Assembly (NCBI GenBank): GCA_025358295.1
Contig: JANYJY010000014.1
Location: 1 to 48,845 of the forward strand
Source of the DNA: Gammaproteobacteria bacterium
GTDB taxonomy: Bacteria > Pseudomonadota > Gammaproteobacteria > Steroidobacterales > Steroidobacteraceae
Reading direction: 5' to 3'
Length of the DNA: 48,845 nt
Below the pieces are notes generated by a model that was not told the origin of the DNA, did not search any database, and was given only the letters and a program-made list of their open reading frames with translations. Positions 16,915 through 25,459 of this stretch are shown piece after piece. The translations under genes and the position numbers were made by a program. Position 1 is the stretch's first letter. Every line of letters begins with the position of its first letter.

Positions 16915-17532
16915 TCAGAACGGCAGGCCGTGCGAAGGTCCAACCATGCACATCAGCATGGGTATGGACAGCAGGAAATTGATGCGCGAAGCGTATAAGG
17001 CCACTTTGCGCGCCGCCGCCTTCTGTTCGTCGGTTGCGGGGACGATTCCCAATATCTTCTTCTGATTCGGCCAAATGAGGCCCCACACATTGAACAACAT
17101 GATGGTTCCGAACCAGGCACCGAACCCCATGATGATATTGGAGTGGGATGCGGGCTGCTCCAGCAGGCCGAAGGTAAAGGTGTTGATGAAACGGCCGTGG
17201 GTCTGCGACAGCAGGTAAGCGCCGGCAAGCCAGGTTGCCAGGGCGGACCAGCGAAACCACAGCAGGGCGCGCGGCGCGACGTACTTATTGATGCCGGCTC
17301 CGCCGGGTCCGCCCTTATCCGCTGCAGCGACGGCCATGGCCGGAGTCTGCACGGCGTTGAAGTAGTACAACAGTCCGATCCAAAACACCCCAAAAACGAT
17401 GTGCAGCCAGCGGGTCAAGCTGGCCATAGTGGCGGCGTTAAACGTAAGGCCTCCACCCACCAGGGCGGCAATGGCCACAGCGAGCACGAAGCCGAGAATG
17501 AGAGGCCATTTCACGGTGGTTAACGGGTTCAT
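16915..17532 (-). CDS. Urate hydroxylase PuuD-like membrane protein (urate oxidase N-terminal family)
   Basis: The 205-residue integral membrane protein has about five hydrophobic segments and matches the membrane domain found at the N terminus of PuuD-type urate hydroxylases ([20 protein letters not shown] and [20 protein letters not shown]). PuuD proteins normally continue with a cytochrome c domain; here there is none (no CxxCH), so the protein is the membrane half alone. Whether it oxidises urate cannot be told from sequence. A good ribosome binding site (AAAGGGA) precedes the ATG by 6 bases. It lies directly upstream of nadC on the same strand and no purine-degradation gene is nearby. 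Confidence 0.78.
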   Translation of the reverse strand: MNPLTTVKWPLILGFVLAVAIAALVGGGLTFNAATMASLTRWLHIVFGVFWIGLLYYFNAVQTPAMAVAAADKGGPGGAGINKYVAPRALLWFRWSALATWLAGAYLLSQTHGRFINTFTFGLLEQPASHSNIIMGFGAWFGTIMLFNVWGLIWPNQKKILGIVPATDEQKAAARKVALYASRINFLLSIPMLMCMVGPSHGLPF

Positions 17533-17720
17533 ACGATTCCCTTTTATAAGTATTGCGTTGCGGGGCTGGAAGAATAGGGGAGTGACCCCAATAATTCAAC
17601 GATGTCAGGGGCTTGCCGGACCCTCCTGGGCCGATATTCGCGCTTTGGAGGCACACGGACAGCCCCTGGGCTGGTATCGTAGTCCCTTAAGCACCGAGAT
17701 CAATTTGGAGATTGCCGAGT

Positions 17721-18044
17721 ATGAACGCTATTGAACGGATCAAAAGCCAGTTAGCCGCCTCGCCCGTGGTGCTGTTTATGAAAGGCACCCCCGACTTTCC
17801 GCAGTGCGGGTTTTCGGCCCAAACCGTGGCTGCGCTACGTGCCTGCAAGGCGAAGTTTGAGTCCGTGAATATATTTGAGGACCCGGAAGTGCGGGAATCG
17901 CTCAAGACCTACTCCAATTGGCCGACCTTTCCGCAGCTGTATGTGAACGGCGAACTCGTCGGCGGCTGTGACATCACGATTGAAATGTACAAGAGCGGCG
18001 AACTGAAGCAGCTGCTCGCAGAAGCCGGCGCCGTACCCGCCTAA
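17721..18044 (+). CDS. grxD: Monothiol glutaredoxin, Grx4/GrxD type
   Basis: The 107-residue protein has the monothiol CGFS active site (FPQCGFS), the preceding MKGTP motif, the WPTFPQLYVNGE substrate-groove segment and GGCDIT glutathione-binding segment, all diagnostic of Grx4-type glutaredoxins. These bind a glutathione-ligated 2Fe-2S cluster as dimers or with BolA and hand it on to target proteins. The ATG giving MNAIERIK was chosen because GGAG sits 10 bases upstream; a TTG three codons earlier is possible. A TGGTATCGT sequence near 17668-17676 could be an extended -10 for this gene, leaving a leader of some 40 bases. It stands alone between divergent and convergent neighbours. Confidence 0.93.
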   Translation: MNAIERIKSQLAASPVVLFMKGTPDFPQCGFSAQTVAALRACKAKFESVNIFEDPEVRESLKTYSNWPTFPQLYVNGELVGGCDITIEMYKSGELKQLLAEAGAVPA

Positions 18045-18079
18045 GCTCATATCGCTGCCGGTCGCCTGCGGCGGCCTTC

Positions 18080-18772
18080 CTAAGGCCCGGGACCTTCGTC
18101 CGATCCCGAGGGTTCGATTTCGAGCGGACCCATGGCGGCCAGCCGGCGGCGGCTGGAGTCGAACACTCCCTGGAACTGATTGCACACGGTGCAGAACAGA
18201 TCCGCCGTGCGTTCGGCGTCATAGGCCGCGGAGTGCGCCGATGCCGTATCCCATTCGAAGCCGGCTGCCAGCGTAGCCCGCATCAATACCGTCTGGCCGA
18301 ATGCGACGCCGCCCAACGTGGCGGTGTCGAAACTCGAAAAAGGGTGAAACGGATTGCGCTTGACTTGGGCACGCGCGACAGCCGCATTCAAAAAATTCAA
18401 GTCGAAGAACGAATTGTGTCCCACCAGAATCGCACGCGTGCAGTCCGCGGCGCGTATCGCCGTGCGCACTTCGCGGAATATGCGTTGCAACGCGTCTTCT
18501 TCGGGAATGGCTGGCCGCAACGGATGATGGGGATCGATGCCGTTCACCGCCAGTGAAGCGGGCTCCATGTTGGCGCCCGGAAACGGCGCCACGTGGTAGC
18601 GAATCGTTTCGCCGCGAGCCACGCTGCCGTCGCTGCGCATTTCGATGAACACCGCAGCGATTTCGAGCAGCGCATCGGTCTGTGAATTGAAGCCACCGGT
18701 CTCAACATCGATGACCACGGGCAGAAAGCCGCGAAAGCGAGTCGCGTAAGTGATCGGAGCGATCTGCGTCAT
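18080..18772 (-). CDS. rnt: Ribonuclease T (DEDDh 3'-5' exonuclease)
   Basis: The 230-residue enzyme trims 3' ends of tRNA and other stable RNAs and takes part in end-turnover of tRNA. DEDDh exonuclease motifs are visible: VIDVETGGF (Exo I, Asp and Glu), [12 protein letters not shown] (Exo II) and [14 protein letters not shown] (Exo III with His and Asp). The conserved RNase T segment [14 protein letters not shown] near the N terminus and [14 protein letters not shown] also fit. Its ATG overlaps the pyrC TGA (ATGA), so translation is probably coupled. It converges on grxD across a 35-base gap in which I see no clear terminator. Confidence 0.93.
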   Translation of the reverse strand: MTQIAPITYATRFRGFLPVVIDVETGGFNSQTDALLEIAAVFIEMRSDGSVARGETIRYHVAPFPGANMEPASLAVNGIDPHHPLRPAIPEEDALQRIFREVRTAIRAADCTRAILVGHNSFFDLNFLNAAVARAQVKRNPFHPFSSFDTATLGGVAFGQTVLMRATLAAGFEWDTASAHSAAYDAERTADLFCTVCNQFQGVFDSSRRRLAAMGPLEIEPSGSDEGPGP

Positions 18773-19815
18773 GCCGCTCTCGAATCGGCGATGCGCCAGG
18801 CAACTGGCTCGCCGCCTCGATAGGGCACCAGCGCTCCGTGGCCAAAATCATAGACTTGAGGGGGCACCCAGGACTCCTTGACTAATGTGATGGTGTCGTC
18901 GTGACGCGGCAAACGATAGAAATCCGCGCCGAAGCAACTTGCAAATCCTTCGAGGCGGTCGAGGCGGCCGACCGACTCGAACGCTTCGGCATACAGTTCG
19001 AGCGCGGCGTGCGCGGTAAACATGCCGGCGCAACCACAGGCGCTTTCCTTGGTTGCGCGCTCATGCGGTGCGCTGTCGGTGCCCAAGAAGAAGCGCGGAG
19101 TGCCGCCGGTGGCGGCGCCGAGCAACGCCTGCCGGTCGCCTTCGCGCTTCAGTATCGGCAGACAATAATAATGAGGACGGATCCCGCCCGAGAAAATCGC
19201 ATTGCGGTTGTGGAGCAAATGCTGCGGCGTGATGGTGGCCGCGACGCCGGCTCTGGCGCCGGCGACGAACTCCACGGCGCGTGCCGTCGTGATGTGCTCG
19301 AACACTACGCGCAGGCCGGGAAAGCGCCCGAGCAGCGGCTGCAGCACGGCGTCGATAAAATGAGTCTCGCGGTCGAACACATCCACATCAGGGTGCGGAC
19401 TTTCGCCGTGCACCAACAGGGGCATGCCGATATTTTCCATACGCGCCAGCACCCCCGATACCTTGGCGATATCGGTGACACCCGCGTCGGAGTGGGTGGT
19501 TGCGCCGGCCGGGTACAGCTTGACGCCGTGGATGAATCCCGCCGCGCGCGCCCGGTCGATCTCCTGCGGCGTCGTGTCGTTCGTCAGGTACAGGGTGAGC
19601 AACGGCTCGAAGCGCGAATTCTGCGGCAGCGCCGCCAAGATGCGATCGCGATAACCGCGCGCCAGTTCCACCGTGGCGATCGGCGGTTTCAAGTTGGGCA
19701 TGACGATCGCGCGTCCGAAGCGCTCGGCGGTGAACTTCACCACTGCCCCCAACGCGGCGCCGTCGCGCAAGTGCACATGCCAGTCATCGGGTCGCCGCAA
19801 CGTCACAGTTGTCAC
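18769..19815 (-). CDS. pyrC: Dihydroorotase
   Basis: The 348-residue zinc enzyme closes carbamoyl-aspartate to dihydroorotate in pyrimidine synthesis. It has the class II dihydroorotase length and motifs: [10 protein letters not shown] with the two metal-binding histidines, [14 protein letters not shown] with the carbamylated lysine, VHGESPH, FEHITT and [10 protein letters not shown] with the catalytic aspartate. I set the start at the GTG that overlaps the TGA of the aminopeptidase gene (GTGA). The open frame continues another 100 codons upstream, but that part is antisense-like translation of the aminopeptidase gene. The stop overlaps the rnt ATG, so three genes form one translationally linked unit. 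Confidence 0.95.
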   Translation of the reverse strand: MTTVTLRRPDDWHVHLRDGAALGAVVKFTAERFGRAIVMPNLKPPIATVELARGYRDRILAALPQNSRFEPLLTLYLTNDTTPQEIDRARAAGFIHGVKLYPAGATTHSDAGVTDIAKVSGVLARMENIGMPLLVHGESPHPDVDVFDRETHFIDAVLQPLLGRFPGLRVVFEHITTARAVEFVAGARAGVAATITPQHLLHNRNAIFSGGIRPHYYCLPILKREGDRQALLGAATGGTPRFFLGTDSAPHERATKESACGCAGMFTAHAALELYAEAFESVGRLDRLEGFASCFGADFYRLPRHDDTITLVKESWVPPQVYDFGHGALVPYRGGEPVAWRIADSRAA

Positions 19816-21368
19816 TTGCGGACAACCCCGGCAGGCCGCTTGACAGGGGCAGGCGCCGGCGGCCAGCCACGGCGCAACAGGTCGAGCGTGTAGCGCACGC
19901 CGAAGCCGGTAATTTCCGTGGCGATGTGCGCGAGTCCACCATGGCGTGTGCCGGCGGCCAGATCCAGGTGCAGCCAGGCAATTTCCTTGGGTACGAAACG
20001 GCTCAGAAAGCGCGCCGCCAAGATATGGTCGCCCTTGCCGTCGGTGGCGCATTGTAATACGTCGGCGACGCTGCTCTCCAAGTCCGTGTCGAAGTCCGCA
20101 TCCATGGGAAAGCACCAGACGCGCTCACCGCTGCTGCTGCCTGCGGCCTCGATCAAGTCGCGCGACTCGGGGCGATTTGTGAATGCCCCACTGTAGCGCT
20201 CGGTCAGCGCATACACGCAGGCGCCGGTGAGCGTCGCGTAGTCGATGATGGCGCGCGGCTTGCGGGCGGCGGCGAGACTCAAGGCGTCCGCCAGCACCAT
20301 GCGGCCTTCCGCATCGGTGTGTATTACCTGAATGGTCGTGCCGTTATAGGCTCGCACGACGTCTTGAGGCTTGTACGCGAGCGGTCCGATGCTGTTCTCC
20401 GTAATAGCCAGCCAGCAATCCACGGCCATGGGCGAGCGCAATGCGTGCAGGGCGTACAGGCTGCCCACCGCAACGGCGCTGCCTCCCATGTCGGTGTGCA
20501 TGTCCAGCATGCTCTTGTGCGGCTTCAGGTTCGTTCCGCCGGTATCGAAACAGATACCTTTGCCCACCAGGCTCAACGCCGGGGTTTTGGCGGCCCGCGA
20601 CTTGGCCCCAGAGGGACGGTACGAGAGGAAGGCGATCCCCGCGTCACGAGTGGCATTGCCGCGCGACACCGCGAGAAAAGCGCCCGCGCCCAAGCGCTTG
20701 AGTTCGTTCTCGCCATAGAACTTGAAGCGTAGTTTCAGCCGCCGCGAAAGGTCTTCTAAGATTCGGCGATAGCCGCGCGCGTCGAGGGTGTTGGGCGGCA
20801 GCGCCGTCAGCCAGCGTGCCAAATTGTTCCCCGCGGCCGTCGCGAGCGTCAAATCCAGTTCGGGCAATTTTCGCCCCAAGGCAACATCGATGTTCGCCAA
20901 TGGCACGCGCGCCTTCGGTTTGCTCTTGAACGAGGCAAAGCGAAACGCGGCAGCCTCGAGCGCCGCGATGGTGGCGCTCAATGTTGAGTTGGCGGCTTGT
21001 GCCGTGCAGCCATGGCTCCATAGAAGGACTGATTCGGGTTCGCCGTCCAACGCCACGCGTGCCAGTTTGCAGGCTGCCTGCAGCCGCTCAAAGGTACTGG
21101 CCTGGTCGGCTAAACAAGCCACGATCAACAGGGTCTGGGCCTGCGTGCCGACCCTCAGGTGAAAGCAATCGCCGGCTTTACGCACCTTGTGCGCATAGAG
21201 GCCGCGCAGGACGGCGCCGTGCGGCAGGGCTTGCCAATCCGACTCGGTCGGCACGAGCGGCAAGAACACCAGGGCGCTGGTATAGCGAGCGAGCCGTCTT
21301 ACGGTCATCCGTGCGCTGATTTGGCGCACGGGGACGAGCAGCTGGTCGAAGGGCAAGCGAGTGGGCAT
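19812..21368 (-). CDS. Leucyl aminopeptidase family protein (M17)
   Basis: The 518-residue protein is an M17 metallopeptidase that removes N-terminal residues from peptides using two metal ions. The catalytic C-terminal half shows GKGICFDTGGTNLKP, DMHTDMGGSA, ENSIGPLAYKPQDVV and HTDAEGRMVLADAL; the last has His where most family members have Asn (NTDAEGR). The N-terminal half is weakly conserved, as usual. I chose the ATG giving MPTRLPFDQL; the longer frame to 21533 would run past aceE's start and is unlikely. It is divergent from aceE and followed by pyrC and rnt with 4-base overlaps. A role in peptide turnover is likely; the link to pyrC is probably only genomic. Confidence 0.88.
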   Translation of the reverse strand: MPTRLPFDQLLVPVRQISARMTVRRLARYTSALVFLPLVPTESDWQALPHGAVLRGLYAHKVRKAGDCFHLRVGTQAQTLLIVACLADQASTFERLQAACKLARVALDGEPESVLLWSHGCTAQAANSTLSATIAALEAAAFRFASFKSKPKARVPLANIDVALGRKLPELDLTLATAAGNNLARWLTALPPNTLDARGYRRILEDLSRRLKLRFKFYGENELKRLGAGAFLAVSRGNATRDAGIAFLSYRPSGAKSRAAKTPALSLVGKGICFDTGGTNLKPHKSMLDMHTDMGGSAVAVGSLYALHALRSPMAVDCWLAITENSIGPLAYKPQDVVRAYNGTTIQVIHTDAEGRMVLADALSLAAARKPRAIIDYATLTGACVYALTERYSGAFTNRPESRDLIEAAGSSSGERVWCFPMDADFDTDLESSVADVLQCATDGKGDHILAARFLSRFVPKEIAWLHLDLAAGTRHGGLAHIATEITGFGVRYTLDLLRRGWPPAPAPVKRPAGVVRK

Positions 21369-21521
21369 ATCGTAAAACCGCAAGCCTGTCCCTTGCTTGA
21401 CCGTGAAAATCCAAACCCCGAAGATAGCGCCAAGTTCAGTAACCGATATAACCTTGGCAGTTAGCGCAACGGCGCGGTAACGTGCCCGCCATCTTAACAG
21501 GACACGTGGGCGTGTGCATTT

Positions 21522-24185
21522 ATGACTCAACAATCGCCGTTCGAAGACATCGATCCCATCGAAACGCGGGAGTGGCTGGAATCAATTGATTCCGTGCTGC
21601 GTGCGCAAGGACCCGAACGCGCGCATTTTTTGCTCGAAAAATTGGTGGATTTCACGCGGCGTTCGGGCACCTACTTGCCCTTCAAACCCAACACGGCCTA
21701 CCTCAACACCATCTCCAAGGCGCAGCAGCCCGATTATCCCGGCGACCGCTCCTTGGAGCGGCGCAATGAGGCTTATATCCGCTGGAATGCCCTGGCCATG
21801 GTGGTGCAGGCAAACCGTCTGAATTCCGAATACGGCGGCCATATCGCCTCCTATGCTTCCGCGGCCACCCTGTATGAGGTGGGATTCAATCATTTTTGGC
21901 GTGCCAAGAGTGCGGCGCATCCCGGTGACATGCTGTTCGTGCAAGGGCATTCGAGCCCCGGGATTTACGCGCGCGCGTACCTGGAGGGCCGACTGGACGA
22001 ATCTCAGCTGCTGCGCTTTCGCCAGGAAGTCAAAGGGGGCGGCTTGTCCTCCTATCCGCACCCCTGGCTGATGCCGGATTTTTGGCAGTTTCCCACCGTA
22101 TCCATGGGCCTGGGGCCGATGACGGCGATCTTCCAGGCGCGATTCGTGCGCTACCTCGAACATCGCGGCATCGTGCCGCCGTCGGACCGCAAGGTGTGGG
22201 CCTTTTTAGGCGACGGCGAGATGGACGAGCCGGAGTCGATGGGTGCGCTCACCATGCCGGTGCGCGAAAAGCTCGACAATCTTATTTTCGTCATCAATTG
22301 CAATTTGCAGCGTCTCGATGGGCCGGTGCGCGGCAACGGCAAGATCATTCAGGAACTTGAGGCGGCTTTTCTGGGCGCTGGCTGGAATGTCATCAAGGTG
22401 CTCTGGGGTTCGCGCTGGGATCCTTTGCTCGAGCGCGATCAAAAGGGCCTGCTCAAACGTCTCATGGAAGAATGCGTCGACGGCGAATATCAGAATTTCA
22501 AGTCAAAGGGCGGCGCCTATACCCGTGAACATTTTTTTGGCAAGTACCCCGAGCTCAACGAAATGGTCGCCAACATGTCGGATGAGGAAATCTGGCGCTT
22601 GAATCGTGGCGGCCACGATCCGCAAAAGGTATATGCCGCCTACGCCTCCGCCGTCGCCCACAAGGGTGCGCCCACCGTCATCTTGGCGAAGACCGTCAAA
22701 GGATTCGGCATGGGCAAGGCGGGCGAAGGCTTGAACTCGGCCCATCAGCAGAAGAAACTGGGCGACGAGGCGCTGAAGGAAGTTCGGGACCGCTTCAATA
22801 TTCAGATTACCGACGAGGAAATTGCGGGACTGACGTTCAGAAAACCGCGACAGGATAGCGAAGAGCTGAACTACCTGCAGGAGCACCGCGCTGCTCTCGG
22901 CGGCTACCTGCCCGCGCGCTACGCCTCCGCTCCGCCCTTGACGGTGCCGCCGCTCGAGGCATTCAGCTCACTGCTCGAAGGCACCGCCGACCGTGAAATT
23001 TCCACCACGATGGCCTTGGTGCGCATGCTGACCGCCTTGGTCAAAGACAAGAATATCGGCAAGCACATCGTGCCCATCGTCCCCGATGAGGCGCGCACCT
23101 TCGGCATGGAAGGCATGTTTCGCCAGATCGGCATTTATTCCTCGGTGGGGCAGCTCTACACCCCGCAGGACGCCGACCAGCTCATGTTCTACCGCGAGGA
23201 CAAGCAGGGCCAGATTCTCGAGGAGGGCATTAACGAGGCGGGCAGCTTGTGTTCATGGCTGGCCGCTGCGACGGCTTATGCAAACCATGGCGTGAACATG
23301 GTGCCGTTCTATATTTATTACTCCATGTTCGGCTTCCAACGGGTCGGCGATTTCATTTGGGCGGCGGGCGACAGCCAAGCGCGGGGCTTTTTGGTGGGCG
23401 GAACCGCCGGACGAACCACGCTCGCCGGCGAAGGACTGCAGCACCAGGACGGGCACAGCCAGTTGGTTGCGACCACGGTGCCGAACTGTGTGGCCTACGA
23501 TCCAACCTACGCTTATGAGCTTGCCGTCATTGTGCAAGACGGCCTGCGGCGCATGTACCAGGAGCAGGAAAGCGTCTTTTACTACATCACCTGCATGAAC
23601 GAGAACTACACGCATCCGGCAATGCCGGCCGGAGTGGCGCAGGGAATTCTAAACGGCATGTATCTTCTGCAGATCGGCGGCCGCGGCAGGGTGAGAGTGA
23701 CTCTGTTCGGTTCGGGAACCATCCTGCGCGAAGTGCTGGCTGCGGCCGAATTGCTCGAAAAGAACTATGGCGTGCCCGCCGATGTCTATTCGGTCACGAG
23801 CTTCAGCGAGTTGCGCAAGAATGCATTGGCGATCGAACGCCGCAACATGCTGCATCCGAACGAGCCGCCGCAACAGACCTACATTCAACAGGCCCTGGCG
23901 GATCGCGAAGGACCCTTCATTGCTGCCACCGACTACATGAAAACCGTCGGCGACCAAATTCGGCAGTGGGTGCCGGGGCGATATTCGGTGTTGGGAACCG
24001 ATGGATTCGGCCGCAGCGACTCTCGCGCGGAACTGCGGCGCTTCTTCGAAGTGGACCGGCATTACGTGACGGTGGCAGCGCTCAAGGCGCTGGCCGACGA
24101 GGGTAAGATTGATAAGCAGACGGTTGCCGAGGCGATGCAATCCTTCGGCATCGATCCGGATAAACCCAACCCCCTGTCGGTCTAG
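21522..24185 (+). CDS. aceE: Pyruvate dehydrogenase E1 component, homodimeric type
   Basis: The 887-residue enzyme decarboxylates pyruvate with thiamine diphosphate and passes the acetyl group to the lipoyl domain of E2. Length equals the E. coli AceE class. The cofactor motif begins GDGEMDEPESMGAL and ends with the Asn in NLIFVINCNLQRLDGP; the active-site HSSPG (GHSSPGIYAR) and transketolase-like C-terminal domain (GVPADVYSVTSFSELR) are present. It is first in a three-gene operon, 8 bases before aceF. The 153-base gap to the divergent aminopeptidase gene should hold both promoters; GATATAAC near 21445-21452 is a possible -10 on the plus strand. Confidence 0.96.
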   Translation: MTQQSPFEDIDPIETREWLESIDSVLRAQGPERAHFLLEKLVDFTRRSGTYLPFKPNTAYLNTISKAQQPDYPGDRSLERRNEAYIRWNALAMVVQANRLNSEYGGHIASYASAATLYEVGFNHFWRAKSAAHPGDMLFVQGHSSPGIYARAYLEGRLDESQLLRFRQEVKGGGLSSYPHPWLMPDFWQFPTVSMGLGPMTAIFQARFVRYLEHRGIVPPSDRKVWAFLGDGEMDEPESMGALTMPVREKLDNLIFVINCNLQRLDGPVRGNGKIIQELEAAFLGAGWNVIKVLWGSRWDPLLERDQKGLLKRLMEECVDGEYQNFKSKGGAYTREHFFGKYPELNEMVANMSDEEIWRLNRGGHDPQKVYAAYASAVAHKGAPTVILAKTVKGFGMGKAGEGLNSAHQQKKLGDEALKEVRDRFNIQITDEEIAGLTFRKPRQDSEELNYLQEHRAALGGYLPARYASAPPLTVPPLEAFSSLLEGTADREISTTMALVRMLTALVKDKNIGKHIVPIVPDEARTFGMEGMFRQIGIYSSVGQLYTPQDADQLMFYREDKQGQILEEGINEAGSLCSWLAAATAYANHGVNMVPFYIYYSMFGFQRVGDFIWAAGDSQARGFLVGGTAGRTTLAGEGLQHQDGHSQLVATTVPNCVAYDPTYAYELAVIVQDGLRRMYQEQESVFYYITCMNENYTHPAMPAGVAQGILNGMYLLQIGGRGRVRVTLFGSGTILREVLAAAELLEKNYGVPADVYSVTSFSELRKNALAIERRNMLHPNEPPQQTYIQQALADREGPFIAATDYMKTVGDQIRQWVPGRYSVLGTDGFGRSDSRAELRRFFEVDRHYVTVAALKALADEGKIDKQTVAEAMQSFGIDPDKPNPLSV

Positions 24186-24193
24186 GCGGCATA

Positions 24194-25459
24194 GTGGCAA
24201 ATCCAATTGAAATTCTGATTCCCGACATCGGCGGATTCAAAGACGTCAGCGTCATCGACGTGCTGGTCAAGGATGGTCAGCAGATCGAGAAAGAAACACC
24301 GTTGATCACCATTGAAACCGAAAAAGCGGCAATGGACGTCCCGGCGCCGGCGGCGGGCCGCATCACCCAGGTCAAGCTCAAACAGGGCGACAAGGTATCC
24401 GAAGGTTCGCTGATCCTTTTGCTGGAGCCCGCCGTGCATGCGCTGACCAGCGTGCCGCCGCCGGTGGTCCCTCCGCCTGCCGCCGCTCCCACTGCTGTGC
24501 CGGCACCGACCGCGGCAGCGATCACGGCACGCTCGAGCACAAGCGTTGATGAAAAGGCGTTTTCGCTGGCCTACGCCAGTCCCTCGGTGCGCAAATTCGC
24601 CCGTGAGCTCGGCGCCGATTTGGGCCGCATCAAGGGCACGGGCGTTAAGGACCGCATCACTCAAGACGATGTGAAGGCGTACGTTAAGCGGCTACTGACG
24701 TCGCCGCCGACCGCCGTCGCGGTCTCGCCTTTACCGAAGGTGCCGGTGGTGGATTTCGCCAGTTTCGGCGCGGTTGAGATCAAACCCCTTTCCCGGATAC
24801 AGAAAATATCCGGGGCGCGGCTGCAAGCGAGCTGGATCAACCTGCCGCATGTCACCCAGCACGAGGATGCAGACATCACTGAGTTGGAGGCGGCCCGGGT
24901 GGCACTGAAGGCCAAGGCTTCTGAAGAAGGAGTTCGGCTCACGCCGCTGGCATTCATCGTCAGAGCTTGCGTATTGGCGCTGATGGAGTTCCCGCGATTC
25001 AACTCTTCGCTCGACGCCGGCGGCGAGAGTCTGATCCTGAAGAAATATTTCAACATCGGCTTTGCGGCCGATACACCCAATGGCTTGGTAGTGCCGGTCA
25101 TCGCGAACGCCGATCGGCTGAATGTCTATGAGATTGCGCGAATTCTGGCGACGATGTCGGAGAGCGCCAGAGCCGGCAAATTGAAAAACACCGACATGCA
25201 GGGCGGCACTTTCACGATCTCGAGTCTGGGCGGCATCGGCGGTACGTCGTTCACGCCCATTATCAATGCGCCGGAAGTCGCGATCCTCGGCGTATCGAAA
25301 TCCGCACAAAGGCCGGTGTACGACGGCAGCGCATTCATTCCGCGGCTGATTTTGCCGCTGTCCCTATCCTACGATCACCGTGTCATCGACGGCGCCGCCG
25401 CCGCGCGCTTCGTGGTGTTTCTCGCCAAAGTCTTGGGCGACGTCAAGGGATTGATGTGA
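24194..25459 (+). CDS. aceF: Dihydrolipoamide acetyltransferase, pyruvate dehydrogenase E2
   Basis: The 421-residue core subunit carries acetyl groups to CoA. It has a single N-terminal lipoyl domain (about 1-78, lysine 44 in ETEKAAMD), an Ala/Pro-rich linker, the peripheral-subunit-binding domain (YASPSVRKFARELG to RITQDDVKAYV), a second short linker and the catalytic domain ending in YDHRVIDGA with the active-site HxxxD. Many gammaproteobacterial AceF proteins have two or three lipoyl domains; here one is in E2 and another sits on E3. The start is GTG (product MANPIEILIP). The TGA overlaps the lpdA GTG. Confidence 0.95.
   Translation: MANPIEILIPDIGGFKDVSVIDVLVKDGQQIEKETPLITIETEKAAMDVPAPAAGRITQVKLKQGDKVSEGSLILLLEPAVHALTSVPPPVVPPPAAAPTAVPAPTAAAITARSSTSVDEKAFSLAYASPSVRKFARELGADLGRIKGTGVKDRITQDDVKAYVKRLLTSPPTAVAVSPLPKVPVVDFASFGAVEIKPLSRIQKISGARLQASWINLPHVTQHEDADITELEAARVALKAKASEEGVRLTPLAFIVRACVLALMEFPRFNSSLDAGGESLILKKYFNIGFAADTPNGLVVPVIANADRLNVYEIARILATMSESARAGKLKNTDMQGGTFTISSLGGIGGTSFTPIINAPEVAILGVSKSAQRPVYDGSAFIPRLILPLSLSYDHRVIDGAAAARFVVFLAKVLGDVKGLM

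Noticed and set aside
17577-17590. GGGG/CCCC inverted repeat upstream of grxD
   Set aside because: Four-base arms are too short to separate from chance in GC-rich DNA and no T-run or known operator pattern follows.
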